A DNA stretch of 64,000 nucleotides from positions 2,666,001 through 2,730,000 of the forward strand of contig JANTUC010000001.1 in NCBI GenBank assembly GCA_026873275.1, given 5' to 3'. The notes under the pieces were generated by a model. The model had not been told where the DNA came from. It was given only the letters and a program-made list of their open reading frames with translations, and ran no database searches. Shown here piece by piece: positions 34,230-46,328 of the stretch (its first letter is position 1; each line of letters opens with the position of its first letter). Both the position numbers and the translations under genes were made by a program. The DNA is from Pseudopithomyces maydicus. Its lineage: Eukaryota > Ascomycota > Dothideomycetes > Pleosporales > Didymosphaeriaceae.

Positions 34230-36239
34230 ATGGTTTCCTCGGAGAAGCGAGTAGATGGGATACCAGAATTGCCACGCGACCCAGAATCGGGTACCAGCTC
34301 GCTGTCATTGGATAAGGATGTCGCCATCAAGCTGGTGGGCGAACATGCGCAAGAGATAGATCCCGAGATGGAAAAAAGAGTGCTGAGAAAAATCGACTTG
34401 TTCCTAATTCCTGCTATGATCGTTGGTATGACTTTCATTGATACTTTATACCCCAATCCAGACTCGTTCAGATTGTCGCTTGACCGATCTTTGGATACGA
34501 TGTTGGTTATCTTACACTGCCTTGACCTGAAAACCAAGCTCCAGTTGTCGCAACAATAATTTACTATTTCGGTTCTAGGTGACTGTCGAAATTGACTGAT
34601 ATGCATAGGCTATGGTCTTGTTTACTATGACAAAGCCATCCTTGGCTCCGCCGTGCTGTTTGGAATGACCAAAGACCTCTCTCTTAGTGTCACCAATACA
34701 GCTACAACACCCCCGACGACCGATACCTCACGTCTTAGCTGGGCTACATCCCTCTTCTACTTCGGAATGCTCGCAGGGCTATATCCCATGACGTTTGCAC
34801 TCCAGCGTTTCAATCTTGGTCGCATCCTCGGCGGCGTCGTCATCCTGTGGGCACTTATATGTAAGCGATTTGCGATATACTCGACTCAGCTGACTTTTCA
34901 CCTTGCGTCCAGGCATGCTGACTGTCGCCGTGACATCCTGGAAGGGACTCTACGCGCAACGTTTCTTCCTCGGATTCGTCGAGAGCGTCATCCCGACAGG
35001 CTTCATGTGCATCGTAAGCGGATACTATACGCAAGAGGAGCAGGCTTTACGGCAGAGCTGGTGGTTCAGCTCTACGGGGCTTTTCACGATAGTGGGGGGC
35101 GCGTTGAACTATGGATTTGCGCAGATCACAGGCGGGGCTTTGAAGAGGTGGCAGTACATATATCTGCTCGCGGGCTGCTTGACATTCTTGTTTGGTATCT
35201 TCTGTTTCTTCGTTCCGAACTCGCCGGTCGAGGCATGGTTCTTGACCAAGGAGGAGAGGATTGTTGCTGTGGAGAGGCTGAGGAAGGGACAGACGGGGGT
35301 GAGGTGCCAGAAAATCAAAATGGAGCAGGTGAAGGAGGCATTTTTGGATGTGAAGCTGTGGCTTGTGTTTATAATGATGGGGTCAGCGTATACGGTAAAC
35401 GGTGCAGTGAGTGGATTCGGCCCGTTGATCGTAGCCACGTTTGGATGGTCGACACTGGAGTCGATTCTCTGGCAATTCCCTCTCGGGGGCCTCTGCTTAC
35501 TAGCGATTCTGGCGTGCGGCTGGGCGTCATCACGATTCCCGGATATTCGTATCATGCTACTGATAGCGAATTGTCTACCGGTCATGGCTGGGTGTGCAAT
35601 GATCTGGAAGGGCAGCTGGACGTACCACGCTGGTACGCCGGTTGCGGGTTACAGCATCATTGGGACATTTGGTGCTGTGGTGAGCTTGACGATTGTGATT
35701 GGCATGAGGTAAGGGACGAGAGAAGGTTCATGGGGCAAGGGCTGATGTGTGTCTGCAGCAACGTGGCTGGTGCCACCAAGAAGAGCTGCATGGCGGCTGC
35801 CATCTTCGTCGCATACTGCGTGGGTAACATTGTGGGGCCGCAATTGATCAAGAGCGAGAGAAAGAAGGATCACTATCCGGAGTTGTGGACAGGTCTGATA
35901 ATATGGTAAGCATGAACACCTTGTAGGTGCAGCGCATGATGATGCATGCTGTCTCGGGCCGTTTGTCCTGTCCTGTCCTGTCCTGTCCTGGGACGAACAA
36001 CGCAATGACCAATCGAGATGGTGTGATTTATCTGCACCGCAGCTGCTGGCTGGATGATAGGCTCTGACGCTGGTCGCAGTTACTGCATCACCGTGGCGGC
36101 TTCAGTGGCGCTTTACGTGGTGCTGTGGAAGGAGAACCTGAAGAGAAGGGAGCAGCCGAGAAATGACGAGGAAAGGGACCGCCTGGCGTTCTTGGACTTG
36201 ACGGACAAGCAGAATAGGTACTTTCGCTACGTGCTTTGA
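34230..36239 (+). CDS. MFS transporter, Dal5/allantoate permease-like (second copy)
   Basis: Second member of the anion:cation symporter family in this window, 516 residues. Exons 34230-34425, 34609-34860, 34913-35708, 35759-35905 and 36080-36239; introns 183, 52, 50 and 174 nt. The first splice yields GYGLVYYDKAILGSAVLFGM, the block that corresponds to LDKSLLNYAAVMGI in the copy at 3302-4952. The two proteins share the central EERIVAVERLRKGQTG motif and the NVAGATKKS...VGNIVGPQ block near TM11. The tail ends DLTDKQNRYFRYVL. Intron 4 contains five copies of TGTCC. The two copies are clearly paralogues, not recent duplicates. Substrate unknown; its neighbour is an MDR oxidoreductase. Confidence 0.92.
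35964..35988. repeat. Microsatellite (TGTCC)x5 in an intron
   Basis: Five perfect tandem TGTCC units inside intron 4 of the second MFS transporter, between the GTAAGC donor at 35906 and the branch-site region. Length changes here would alter intron size only. Confidence 0.95.
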
Positions 36240-36873
36240 TGGCTATCAGTGCATGTCGTCTGTTGACGGGCAGGCTGATATTATGGTTTGAGACGCTTTG
36301 ACGTACCATTCACCGACAGGCACTAGACATGCCGGCCGACGTCATGAACCTAGCGCAAGGTACAACGGGGGTCCCACATGTTTTTGGTAGGTCGGAGGGC
36401 ATGGTAGTCTGGCGGGGCTTGGAGGGGGTATACCTAGGTGTGGGTGTGGGTGTGGGTGTGGGTGTGCGTTTGTGTATTTGGTGCATGGCTTTGTAGGGAA
36501 GGGTGCATCCATTGGAGCAAGACAAAGCAAGCAGGCCCTGCGGGATGGAGGTGGCTGGGAATGCAGTCTGGAAGTGCAGTCTGGGAGTGGAGCGATCCCA
36601 TCCGGCGTTCGGGGGTGGGGAGCAGAGGCCATCCGTAGACGGTGGAATGGGGCTGACATGGATCAGAGAGTGGTGAGTTCCCGATCGACAGACGGGTGCG
36701 TTCCGGGGGTCTGGGACGGTTCACGGGCGCGCTGTGGGCCAAGGTAGATGCAGATGTAGTTTATCTATGGGCAGTCAGTCAGTCTACTTGAATCTGCTCA
36801 CTTTGGACTCGCCGGCCATCCCTCCACAGTATCTGTACATCAAAAGCGCTCCTTCCCCACACGCGCGCGCCCT
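36240..36873. other. Intergenic with GT-rich repeat
   Basis: A 634 bp gap between two + strand genes, G-rich on the + strand. It carries the GGTGTG array at 36437-36466. No supported gene. Confidence 0.5.
36437..36466 (+). repeat. Hexamer array (GGTGTG)x5
   Basis: Five perfect GGTGTG units, continuing imperfectly into GCGTTTGTG. It lies about 410 bases upstream of the 2EXR-like gene start. G-rich and able in principle to form G-quadruplex-like or Z-DNA structures. It is not the TTAGGG telomere repeat. Confidence 0.95.
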
Positions 36874-38200
36874 ATGATCAACCCGTCCAACCCGCCCAAG
36901 GTCCAACCCGTCTCACCCACAAAGGGCGCGCCCGGCGTCTACAGCAAACACGCGCCCGGCCTTTACAACAGACACCACAACATGGCCTCTCGCTCCTCCC
37001 CGCCCCGCTCGCTCTCGCGCTCGTCCACGTCGAGCGCCAGCTCCGACACCACCATGCACGACTCCCCCGCCGTCAGGCCTGCCCGCCAGCGCCCCGCCTC
37101 ACACACGAGCTTCTCGACCCTCGCACACGACCCCCCTCGGACCCGGCCTTTTCGCTGCTGCTGTCGCTTCCGCGCGAGCTGCGCGACAAGATATACTCGC
37201 ACGCCCTGGTCTCGCAGTTCCCCTTCTGGTGGCCTTCACCCACCACTCCCCGCCACAATGTCGCCACGGGCTTGCTCTCCGTGTCGCGCCAGGTGCACGA
37301 CGAGGCCGCGCCCATCCTCTACTCGCTCAACAAGTTCCTCTTCACGAACCCCTCTGATTGCACCATGTTCCGCGTTGTGTCCTCGCCATACTCGGAGCAC
37401 ATGACGTCCGTGTACTTCCGCATACGAGAGAAGGACGTCAAGCTGTGGGCGAGCTATCTAGGCAGCAAGGACCCCGCCCGGAGCATGAAGTACGACCTGC
37501 CCAAGCTGAAGAGTCTTTGGATCTTCCTCCGCTGTGGCATGATGGGTACCCCGGGCATCATCAACGGCATAGCCGGCGGTCTTCCTGCTCTGCTCGCGGC
37601 ACAAGCCCAGGCTATACACCAGGCGCTCGGGACCCAGCTGCAACAGCAGGTCCATATCAACATGCACGCCCTTCAACAGGCCCTGCATCAGGCTCACGTT
37701 GGAATCCATGCTCAAGTCACCGGCATCCCCCTGCCAACGGCCAACCGCCCATGCCCTTTGTGCAATTTGCCCAGAACGGTGCAGTTCCACACGCTCACGG
37801 CGTACAAAACAATCCACCAACAAATCCCTCGCCACTGGCTACCCTCGCCGCACAGCAGCAACCCAATATTCCTCAAACCCAGCCGCATCAACAGGGACAA
37901 CACCAACATGGCCACGGCCACGGCCACCACCAGCATGGTTTCTTCGCAACCCTTATGCGTTGGGAGCGTGAGATGGGACTGGAGAATCTGTGTCTCTCCC
38001 TTCAGGAGACACGCCCTGTTGACACGGACGTCAAAATTGTGTGCATTGTGAAGCTGCCCAGGGTCGAAGTCCAGAGGCTGGTGAGGGTGTATGCTGACGA
38101 ATTGAGTCTGGACAAGAACGGCGACGCACGGACCAGATTCCGGAGAGTTCACGGCGTGGATGTGAGTCTGGAGGTCAGCGGGTATGAGCTGGCTGCTTGA
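36874..38200 (+). CDS. 2EXR-domain-like protein with His-rich tail; two frame breaks
   Basis: Fungal protein of the abundant 2EXR-like (F-box-like) group, unknown function; expected length about 442 residues, no intron seen. The N-terminal 90 residues are Ser/Pro-rich. The hallmark follows: LLLSLPRELRDKIYSHALVS, then GLLSVSRQVHDEAAPILYSLN. Later come a Gln/His/Ala-rich segment and a HGHGHGHHQHG stretch, then a conserved C-terminus. The frame changes twice: at the C6 run 37131-37136 and at the C5 run 37727-37731. Each break needs one more base (or two fewer), and in each case both sides are good coding sequence with no GT..AG alternative. Two breaks in one conserved gene, both in C runs, suggest sequence error rather than decay. 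Confidence 0.75.
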
Positions 38201-38997
38201 GAGGCCGCGCAAACCGACCGCATCTTTAATCAACAGAGAAACCTCGACACTGATCTAGTGAGATATCATTATTGGTACGCCAATGCGCGTTATATGCTGC
38301 ACGACTAACATTGCTCGTCGATGCTTCCGACACGGGGTTGAGCTATCTGCACCGTGGGAGTGCCCAGTGGGGAGACGCTTGGACGTCCCTCGGTGATGTG
38401 CGAAAGACTTATGTAGTAGCAGTAGTAGCACCTACTATTTGTTAGTGAATATGTAAAGATTTACTGTTTGAAGCAGCATTTCAAGATAGGTACACAAAGT
38501 CTCCTTCCAAACTCATGCATCTTTTGTGAATCTGGGATGGCGCGTAGTGTCATAGTCTCACACGTCGACCCAGACGGTGAAGGCTCATCTCAGTCAGCTC
38601 AGTCCGGCTGTATCTACCTGGCATATCAAATCAAACTCAACCGTTCGGACTGACGTCGGCTGCTTGAGAAAGATTTTGCGAGCATCCCTCGCCTATACCT
38701 TCCGGATACAGAAGGGCGGGTCACGCAATTGATATGCGTCACCCATTCGGCCCGGGGCACGCGTGCTAACGGCTAACGGTGGAAACACCAAAGACCTTTC
38801 CTAAATTTCTCTCCCCATCCGGCACCAGCGATCAGGACTGAGCTTTGGACATGGCCATACCGAAGCCGTAGCGTAATTGAGCCATCCCAATGGATTGTGC
38901 ACACTGTTACACCGCTCGCCGTTGAAGCTGACTGGCTCATTTACGCGAGCACGACATTTTCAGTTTTTCCTCGTTATCTCCGTACAAAAGCCTCACC
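38201..38997. other. Intergenic, promoter side of amino-acid permease
   Basis: A 797 bp gap between two + strand genes. A short GTAGTAGCAGTAGTAGCA run lies near 38413-38430. GATA-type sites, which would fit nitrogen control, cannot be judged reliably by eye. No gene seen. Confidence 0.5.
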
Positions 38998-40934
38998 ATG
39001 TCCGCTGATAACGTCGGCCGGCGACAACCTCGTGGTCGAGAGGGTCGTGGAGGGAGCAGTGCACCGTTGATCGACTCTTCTGCGAACGCCACCCATTATA
39101 ATACTTTCAGATCCCGAGGAGAGGATACTCCATCACCGTCTCCGGATAGGAACGAGGCTATGGCGCACCGTGAAAGATCTAACAAGAGCGATGTCGACGT
39201 TGACATCGATGCGACCGCCAATGGCGCTGACCTCGAAGCCTCCTGGACCCGTGCCCGGATACAAGAAGGGGATTTTGTTACCGAACTGGAAAACAACCGA
39301 TTGCAAAGAGGTCTCCACCAGCGCCACATCCAGATGATTGCCATCGCCGGTGCCATAGGAACAGGCCTATTTCTCGGTCTTGGTGGCTCCATCCAAACTG
39401 GTGGCCCACTGGGTGCCCTCCTTGGATACGCGACCGTGGGCTTACTTGTATGTGCGGTTCAGTTTGCCTTGGGGGAGGTAGCTGCCCTCTTACCGGTCAC
39501 GGGATCGTTCGTTCGCCACGCCGAGTTCCTGGTCGATCCCGCTTTTGGCTTTGCAATCGGATTGAATATCGTGTATGGAAATTTGCTCTCTGTTCCTGCA
39601 GAGATCAGTGCCATCTGCGTTTTATTCCAATACTGGACCGACATTAACTCCTCCTTGTTCATCTGCATCTTCATATTCATCACCTTTGTGGTGGGAATAT
39701 CCTTCGTTGGCATCTACGGCGAAGTCGAGTTCTGGTTCGCTTTCCTGAAAATTCTCCTGGTCATCTTTCTGATTATATTCGGCCTGGTCATTGATCTTGG
39801 AGGAATACCAGGGCAAGAAAGGATCGGTTTCAGATATTGGAACCACCCCGGGCCATTCGTTGAACATATTGCCACTGGTTCCTGGGGGAAATTTCTCGGT
39901 AATTGGAATCACAGTCACGCTACAAGCCGTACCCGCTAATTTATATACCCAGGTTATTGGTCTGTCATGACAAGTGCGGTCTTCAGTTTCGCAGGTGTAG
40001 AAAGTCTAGCTATGGCCGCGGCTGAGACGCAAAACCCTCGCCGTAACATACCCAAGGCATGCAAAAAGGTTTTCGCCAGAGTTCTTCTGTTCTACATCCT
40101 CGCCGTTCTTATTGTAGGTATGATCGTCGCTAGCGATGACCCTCGCCTCAACGATACGACGGGAGACGCGAGCCAATCTCCATTCGTCATATTGGCTTCC
40201 GCCGCCGGAATCAAGGCGATTCCGTCCATCGTCAACGCTGTTGTCATCACATCCGCCTGGTCGTCGTCCAATCAAGCCCTGCTTGCCGGAACCCGTGTAT
40301 TGTACGGTCTTGCTATCAAAGGCCAAGCACCCAAAATTTTCCTGCGCACCACTTCCTGGGGAGTCCCGTACGTTTGTGTGCTATTTAACACGGCTTTTAT
40401 GTTTCTCGCCTTCATGAGCCTGTCGAGCAATGCTATGACCGTCTTCTGGTGGCTGGTCGATTTGACAGCCGCAGGTGTCCTGGTGTCGTGGTCAAGCATT
40501 TTGTTCAACCACACGAGATTATGTATGGCATTCAAGAAACAGGGCATCCCACGCAGCGAGCTGCCGTTCTACAACAAATGGACAGAGTACAGTTCCCCAG
40601 CAGCCCTAGTCATGTGTCAGATTATCCTCTGGACGGGCGGCTTCTCTGTCTTCACCAAGGGCGGCTGGGATCCCGCGACATTCGTGTCTGCATACTTGTG
40701 AGTGAAATCCATATTAACGAAGGCTACTCAGATGTAGTTGTTAACGTTCACCGCAGGGACATTCCACTTGTCATTGCCGCCTTCCTCCTGTGGAAGTTCA
40801 TTAAAGGCACCAAGTTTGTAAATCTCGCCGACATCCCGCTTCGTGATGCGCTCGATGAAGTTGCGAGGCATCCAGAACCGCCGGAGCCCAAGACTACAGG
40901 CTGGAAACGGCTTTTCAGTGTGTTATGGGATTGA
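38998..40934 (+). CDS. Amino-acid permease (APC superfamily, fungal YAT type)
   Basis: Plasma-membrane amino-acid:proton symporter, 607 residues. Exons 38998-39898, 39953-40697 and 40757-40934; introns 54 and 59 nt. A hydrophilic N-terminus of about 105 residues precedes RGLHQRHIQMIAIAGAIGTG (TM1, with the unwound GAIGTGLF substrate-binding loop at about residues 118-125). About 12 membrane segments follow. Family blocks: FGFAIGLNIVYGN, FSFAGVESLAMAAAETQNPR (TM6 unwound region), TSAWSSSNQALLAGTRVLYGLA and FNHTRLCMAFKKQG. The acidic Asp/Glu-rich N-terminus resembles those that carry ubiquitination signals in yeast relatives. The amino-acid specificity cannot be read. Confidence 0.92.
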
Positions 40935-41440
40935 AATAGACAATTAGATAGACAAATGATTTTCTAGATAATGCAAGGAATGAAGAAATTCCAGAGTTCA
41001 TTCATCATTCTTTCCAGTCAATTGTTATTCTATATCTCTTTCAATTATCATGGCTGTGGTCAGTTTGCCACGATATTAGCATTCTGATTATATCAAACTT
41101 TTTTCCTTCTGTTATCATCGATAGTTGATCACGTTCGGAGTTCTTGATGATCTTTTACTACACCATTCATCACAAATCACAGTCCCTCTCGCCTGAAACC
41201 AAATTTGGTATTGATCTTGCGTTGCAAAACCCTGTTACTGGTCATGGATATCACGTGTGGAGTAGAAATATATGTTGTCATGGTAGAAATTTTATTACAA
41301 TGATTATGTCTAGCCTGAGAAAAAGAACACGAGGAAAATTATGAGGCCTAAATACTCCTGGCGCATTACCCCATCGCTCGAAAAGCAAATGAAATTTTCT
41401 CCACTCTAAAAATCCCAAATAGAAAAGAATCATTTCAATC
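40935..41440. other. Convergent intergenic gap
   Basis: A 506 bp AT-rich gap between the 3' ends of the amino-acid permease (+) and the ABC transporter (-). No gene seen. Confidence 0.5.
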
Positions 41441-44400
41441 TCACGTGGCAGGCTCCGTTGGGCCCGCTTCGCGATTCGGTGGTGCACCACCCTCCTGCGC
41501 TGGTTTTTGGGCAACTTTCTCTGCCTTGTCCTGCGCCTTGCTCTTCGTCCCCTTCTTGCTTCCCTTGCCCCATTTGGCAACCCTGAAAGCCCAATACGTC
41601 AACACCGCAACTGCGATGTTGAAAATGACAAAAGCCCAAATGATACCGAAATTGCGCCATCGCTCGCCGTAATAGATGTTCGAGCCAGCTAGGAACTGGT
41701 CGCCGTTCTGGATAGGGCAGTATCTACAGTCCGTCGTTGCGTCCGGGTTTTGCAACAAGCCCGGTGCAGTCTGGAGATAGTCGGCGAGATACTGCTGGCA
41801 GGTTTGGCCAGAGGGCGGGTTGAAGCGCGACGTCTCGGTTTCTGTGCAGACAACCTGGCGGCCGTGCAAAAGTGTAGAGCACATGCCGCCAATCCAGTAG
41901 GTGAAGGGCGAGACGCGGTACATGAAGATCCAGAATTTAGGGAGCGCCGAAGGGGCTTGGAGGACACCGTTGAAAAGGATACTCATGAATGTGAGCAGGG
42001 TAACGATTCCAGAGGCAGTCTGCGCGTCTGGAAGTGCGGCGATGGTCATCTGGGCAAAGGCGCTGGCATAGATGAGTAGCTGCATGCTGAAGAGGAGCAC
42101 GAGTCCCTGGCGAGAGCCAGATTGGTTTGCACCGACTACAGGATAATAGAAACACGCCCAGATGAGGATACCGGTCATAATTTGGAAGGGAATCTCGACA
42201 ATGATATTGGCGACCATGAAAGCCTTCCAGGAATACGCTTTGCTCGGTCGCTCACGAACTTCGTATAGCTCTCGCTGCGTGATAAACAACGGTTGGATCT
42301 GTGATTGTGAGTATTATGTTGCAACTCGGACACAGCACAACATACCTGTTGGACAAGGGTCGTAAAGATGGTGGTAAGCATGAAGGCTGAGAAGAGAACG
42401 ATCTGCATGCCAGCCTGCGAAGAATCGGCCTTGAAGAAACTAAACCCGATGAACAGACCAGCAGCAATACCCAGACCGAACTTCGCAAATACATAAGAAG
42501 GCATACGCCAATATTGTTGGAAGACGCGGTACGTGACCTCGATAAGCTGTTGGCGGAATGGCATAGCAAACTCAGATGTTGCGGTAGGGTCGTCGGAGCC
42601 AGCAACTTCCTCGTGTTTCTTATCCTCGTGGATGCGGTCGATGTCTCTCTCCACACCTTGTCGCATGTCGCTCCCTTTCCAGACATCGTGCCAGTCTTTC
42701 CCTTCGTTGTTCTTCCCAGCATTGACAATTTCCAGCATGTATTCTGCAGGGTTTTCGTCGTCGGAACACTTGCGAGCGCCGTTGCTCTCAAAATAGTCGA
42801 GCAGTTTACGAGAGTTCTTGCCAATTTCGCCGAAGTAGACGGTTCTGCCCCCGCGTGCGAGGAAGAGTAGGCGATCGAATTCCTGGAACAAGATAGCGGA
42901 TGGCTGATGGATGGTACAAAGCACCGCTTGGCCGGCGTCGGCGAGCTTCCTCAAGAAGGCGCAAATAGCCCAAGAACTCTGCAGGAAAGTCAGTAAGATA
43001 TGTAGGTATCTACTGCTTTATAAAAACTTACCTGACTGTCGAGACCACTGGTTGGCTCGTCCAAGAAGAGGAGAAGCTTTGGTTTGGCTGCCAACTCCAC
43101 ACCAATGGTGAGCAATTTACGCTGCTCAACATTCAGACCTTGGCCCGGCACACCGACTACTGCATTTGCAAAGTCCTCCATGTTAAGCATCTTGATGACC
43201 TCTTCCACATAATCGTACTTCTCTTCCTTGCTGACAGCTTTTGGCTGACGAAGCATAGCACTGAAACGAAGGCTCTCCCGAACTGTAGAAGTTTCCAGGT
43301 GCAAATCTATAATCATTAGCAATGGAAATAATAATGTTTTAGAAGCATTGACTTACCTTGTTGCTGCACGTAACCCGTGGAGCGCTGGAAGCTCGCATCA
43401 AGTGGTTTACCATTCACAAACATATCACCGGTTACCACACCCATCGTTGTGCGCTGCGCGAGTACATCAAGAAGCGTAGTCTTACCAGCTCCACTCACAC
43501 CCATCAATGCTGTAAGTGTACCTGGTTTGACAAATCCGGATACGTGATCCAGCAAACGACGGCCTTCGCTTTTGATCTGGATATCGTAGGTGACATCGCG
43601 CCATGTGAAAATGTCCTTTTGTGGCTCAACAGCCTTTACATCCCCATCGGACGCGTTCCCGTTCGTATCGGAGCTTGCACCTTTCTCGATGTTGTTTTGC
43701 GAGTCTTTACCACCAGCCTGCATATATGCGGGCACGTGGCCTCGTTGGAACACAAGGACTTCCGCGGTACTCGAAGTAGACGAGTTCAATTCCACAGCTG
43801 CGAAGTAGATGAACATGAAGAAGAACAGGAAGCCGATCAGGATACCGAAGTTTCGCCACACATGAGAGTAGTAGTAATTGTAGTTGGTTGCGATGAATGC
43901 ATCGCCGCTCACTGTAGCCTGACCTGCAACGGCACCGACAGCATTGCAAACCCATGAGTCACCTTGGAGAGGAGTGTATGACGGAACAAAGGCTCCGCAG
44001 TCGAATTGACGTCCGTGAAACTCATTGGCGACCAAAATTTCGAAGGCATAGAAGATCGGGTTGATCCACCTTATCCAGCTAAACCAGGGGTGCATATAGG
44101 GAACAGTGATGACAAAACCGGTACTGGAGTCGGTTAGCGGGCTGTATAATTCATGTTCAATCGTGGAAGACTTACTATACGACGAGTGCTAGAACCAAGA
44201 CTCCCGCAAGGGCCATGGCCTGGGAGACCGTTTTGGTACAGGCAGCCAACGTGCGGAAAACAGCAGACATGACGAAGGTCGAGATGTAGGTGATGAGGAA
44301 GTACAAGAAGAATTGCGCTGCCTCACGTCGTAATCCGGCCATGAAGTAGAGAATGATGTTAAAGAAGACAGCCTGAACAAATTTGACCGGTATGTCTGCC

Positions 44401-46328
44401 ACGATGCCTGCCATTGCTTCAGTGAAGGGATGATAGAACGCATAGCTTCCGTGTTTCTCGACGATGGGCCGTTGTGCATAGAGACTGTTGATTTCGGCGA
44501 TGGCTGTGAGAGCATTGAACAGGATAGCAAGAAACAGTACTGAACCTTTGGAAAAGAAGGTAGAAGTATCATTTGGTGCACCGAAGAAGATTGATCCGAC
44601 GATCAGAGCCATGACGACGTTTAGACCCGCTTGCGTAGCCGTTGCCGATATGTCACCCCAGATACGTTGGTAGGCGCGAACAGTGCAGAGCTTGATTTGC
44701 ATAGGAACGCTGATCAAGATTGGGGATTTGGGACGAACATGCTTTGCCTGGCCATAGTTCTTCTGTTCGCGGAGGTTCGCGATTGTCTGGCTGTGCTGCT
44801 CAATCGGGTACTCGTTCTCGTGTTCCTCGATCTCTGCCAGCAACTGCTTGTATTCGGGCGATTCTCTCCAATAGCGTTCAAAATCTTCGGGTGTACGAGG
44901 GACCTTATTTTCCATTCCATCCCGTGCCTTCCGCTCCTGTGGATTCGTGACAGATGTGAGGAAGTCGCCGGTGGTCTGACGTGGCGGGCAATACCAGCCC
45001 TGTCGTTCGAAGAACTCCTTCGCAGCGTCGGCAGGACCGAAGTAAATTTGGCGTCCCTCATAGAGAACAGTCGCCTTGTCGAAGATGTCGTAAATGCTTT
45101 GACTGGCTTGATAGATTGCTACGGCGGCGGCGCTGTCACCAAAGTCCGAAGCGAGTCGTAATGTGTTGACGAATTTGAATGCAGTAGCTACGACCTGTTA
45201 GCTCACGGAACCGCGAAGAGGACTAGGAGCACACTGACCTGAATCGAGACCTCTTGTGCTGTTGTCCCAAGCCGCGAAGGGAGAGCCAGCCAGCATCATC
45301 TCGGCAATACTCACGCGCTTGCGCTCTCCTCCCGAGACGCCACGAATGAAGTCGTTGCCGACTTTGGTGTTGTAAGTGTGGCTCAAGCCAACGACTGCCA
45401 TTATCACCTTGGTAACGAATTTGACAAATTCGCTGCGTGACATGTCCATGGGGCGCGAAGTTGGTGTCCGTGTGGCTGCTGCAAACTCCAACGTCTGGCC
45501 GACCGTCAGATGCGGGAAGTGTTTGTCAACCTCCTGGTTGTAGATGGCTTCTCCCTTGAACTCCTTCATCATCTGCTTCTGGGGTATGCCATTGTAGTGT
45601 ACAATTGACTCCTTGTCCATCTCCAGTCCGTGCAGTTCGCCGCACATGGTCTTGAGAAGTGTACTGCACCCTGATCCTGGCCGGCCGAGCACAATTAGCA
45701 ACTCGCCACTCTTGACTATGCCGTCAAAGTTGCGCAGGATGTGCTTGTGTTGTGTTTTTCCTCCCTTGAACATGTCTTGGATCATGAAGCTATTGCTAAC
45801 TGTTTTCTGGAGTTGCAGCGCCTCACCCTTGCCATAGATATTCAGGTTCTTGTAGACGATGCCAACTTTCATCATGGAGTGGCCAGCCTGCTCGAATTGA
45901 TGTCTGAACATCCTCAGGAACTTTGGTAGCTGGAATGATTCGCTGGATGGATCGACCGAGGGGTCATCGGGTGCAGCCATGGTCGACTGTCTACGCGAAA
46001 GCGTGGTGTAGATCTCGGCCAATTCATTGCGGTTCTCGTCGTTGATGGTACCTTGAGTCTTTCTCCGTGTCAATGTCGTTGATGTGATGTCGGAAGAGTC
46101 CGAAGGGCCGTCGTGGTAATTTCGGTATTCTTGGGAGGACTTCACTGGTGCGAATCGGGCAGAAGCAGAAGACTCGCTGGACGTCCGCGACGTCGCCGGG
46201 GATGGCTCCTTCTTCTCCACGCCGGTAACTTCATCGCGGTAGTTTGACATGTGGCCATCAGGTGCGTAGGTTTCTCGCCCCGAGGCAGTGCGCAAGATGC
46301 CCGCTTCGTGAGGGTGCGAACTGTCCAT
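41441..46328 (-). CDS. Full-size PDR-type ABC transporter (ABCG)
   Basis: Plasma-membrane multidrug/lipid efflux pump with the (NBD-TMD)x2 order, 1,544 residues. Minus-strand exons: 46328-45239, 45187-44176, 44123-43357, 43306-43032, 42978-42346 and 42298-41441. NBD1: Walker A GRPGSGCST (Cys replacing Lys, normal for fungal PDRs), residues 214-226; signature VSGGERKRVSIAE; STRGLDSATA completed by the first splice. TMD1 is followed by the large loop with the conserved Cys. NBD2: GVSGAGKTTLLDVLAQR, degenerate signature LNVEQRKLLTIGVEL, DEPTSGLDSQ. TMD2 has the Cys-rich final extracellular loop (CTETETSRF...CRYCPIQNGDQFL). The Lys/Ala-rich C-tail is typical. I start at ATG 46328, not the in-frame TTG upstream. 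Drug or phytoalexin export is the usual role; the substrate is not predictable. Confidence 0.96.

Noticed and set aside
36437..36466. Telomere or subtelomere marker
   Set aside because: The unit is GGTGTG, not TTAGGG, the array is short, and core genes flank it on both sides.
41441..46328. Degenerate Walker A (Cys for Lys) and degenerate second signature in the ABC transporter as a sign of decay
   Set aside because: These asymmetric changes are normal for fungal PDR pumps.
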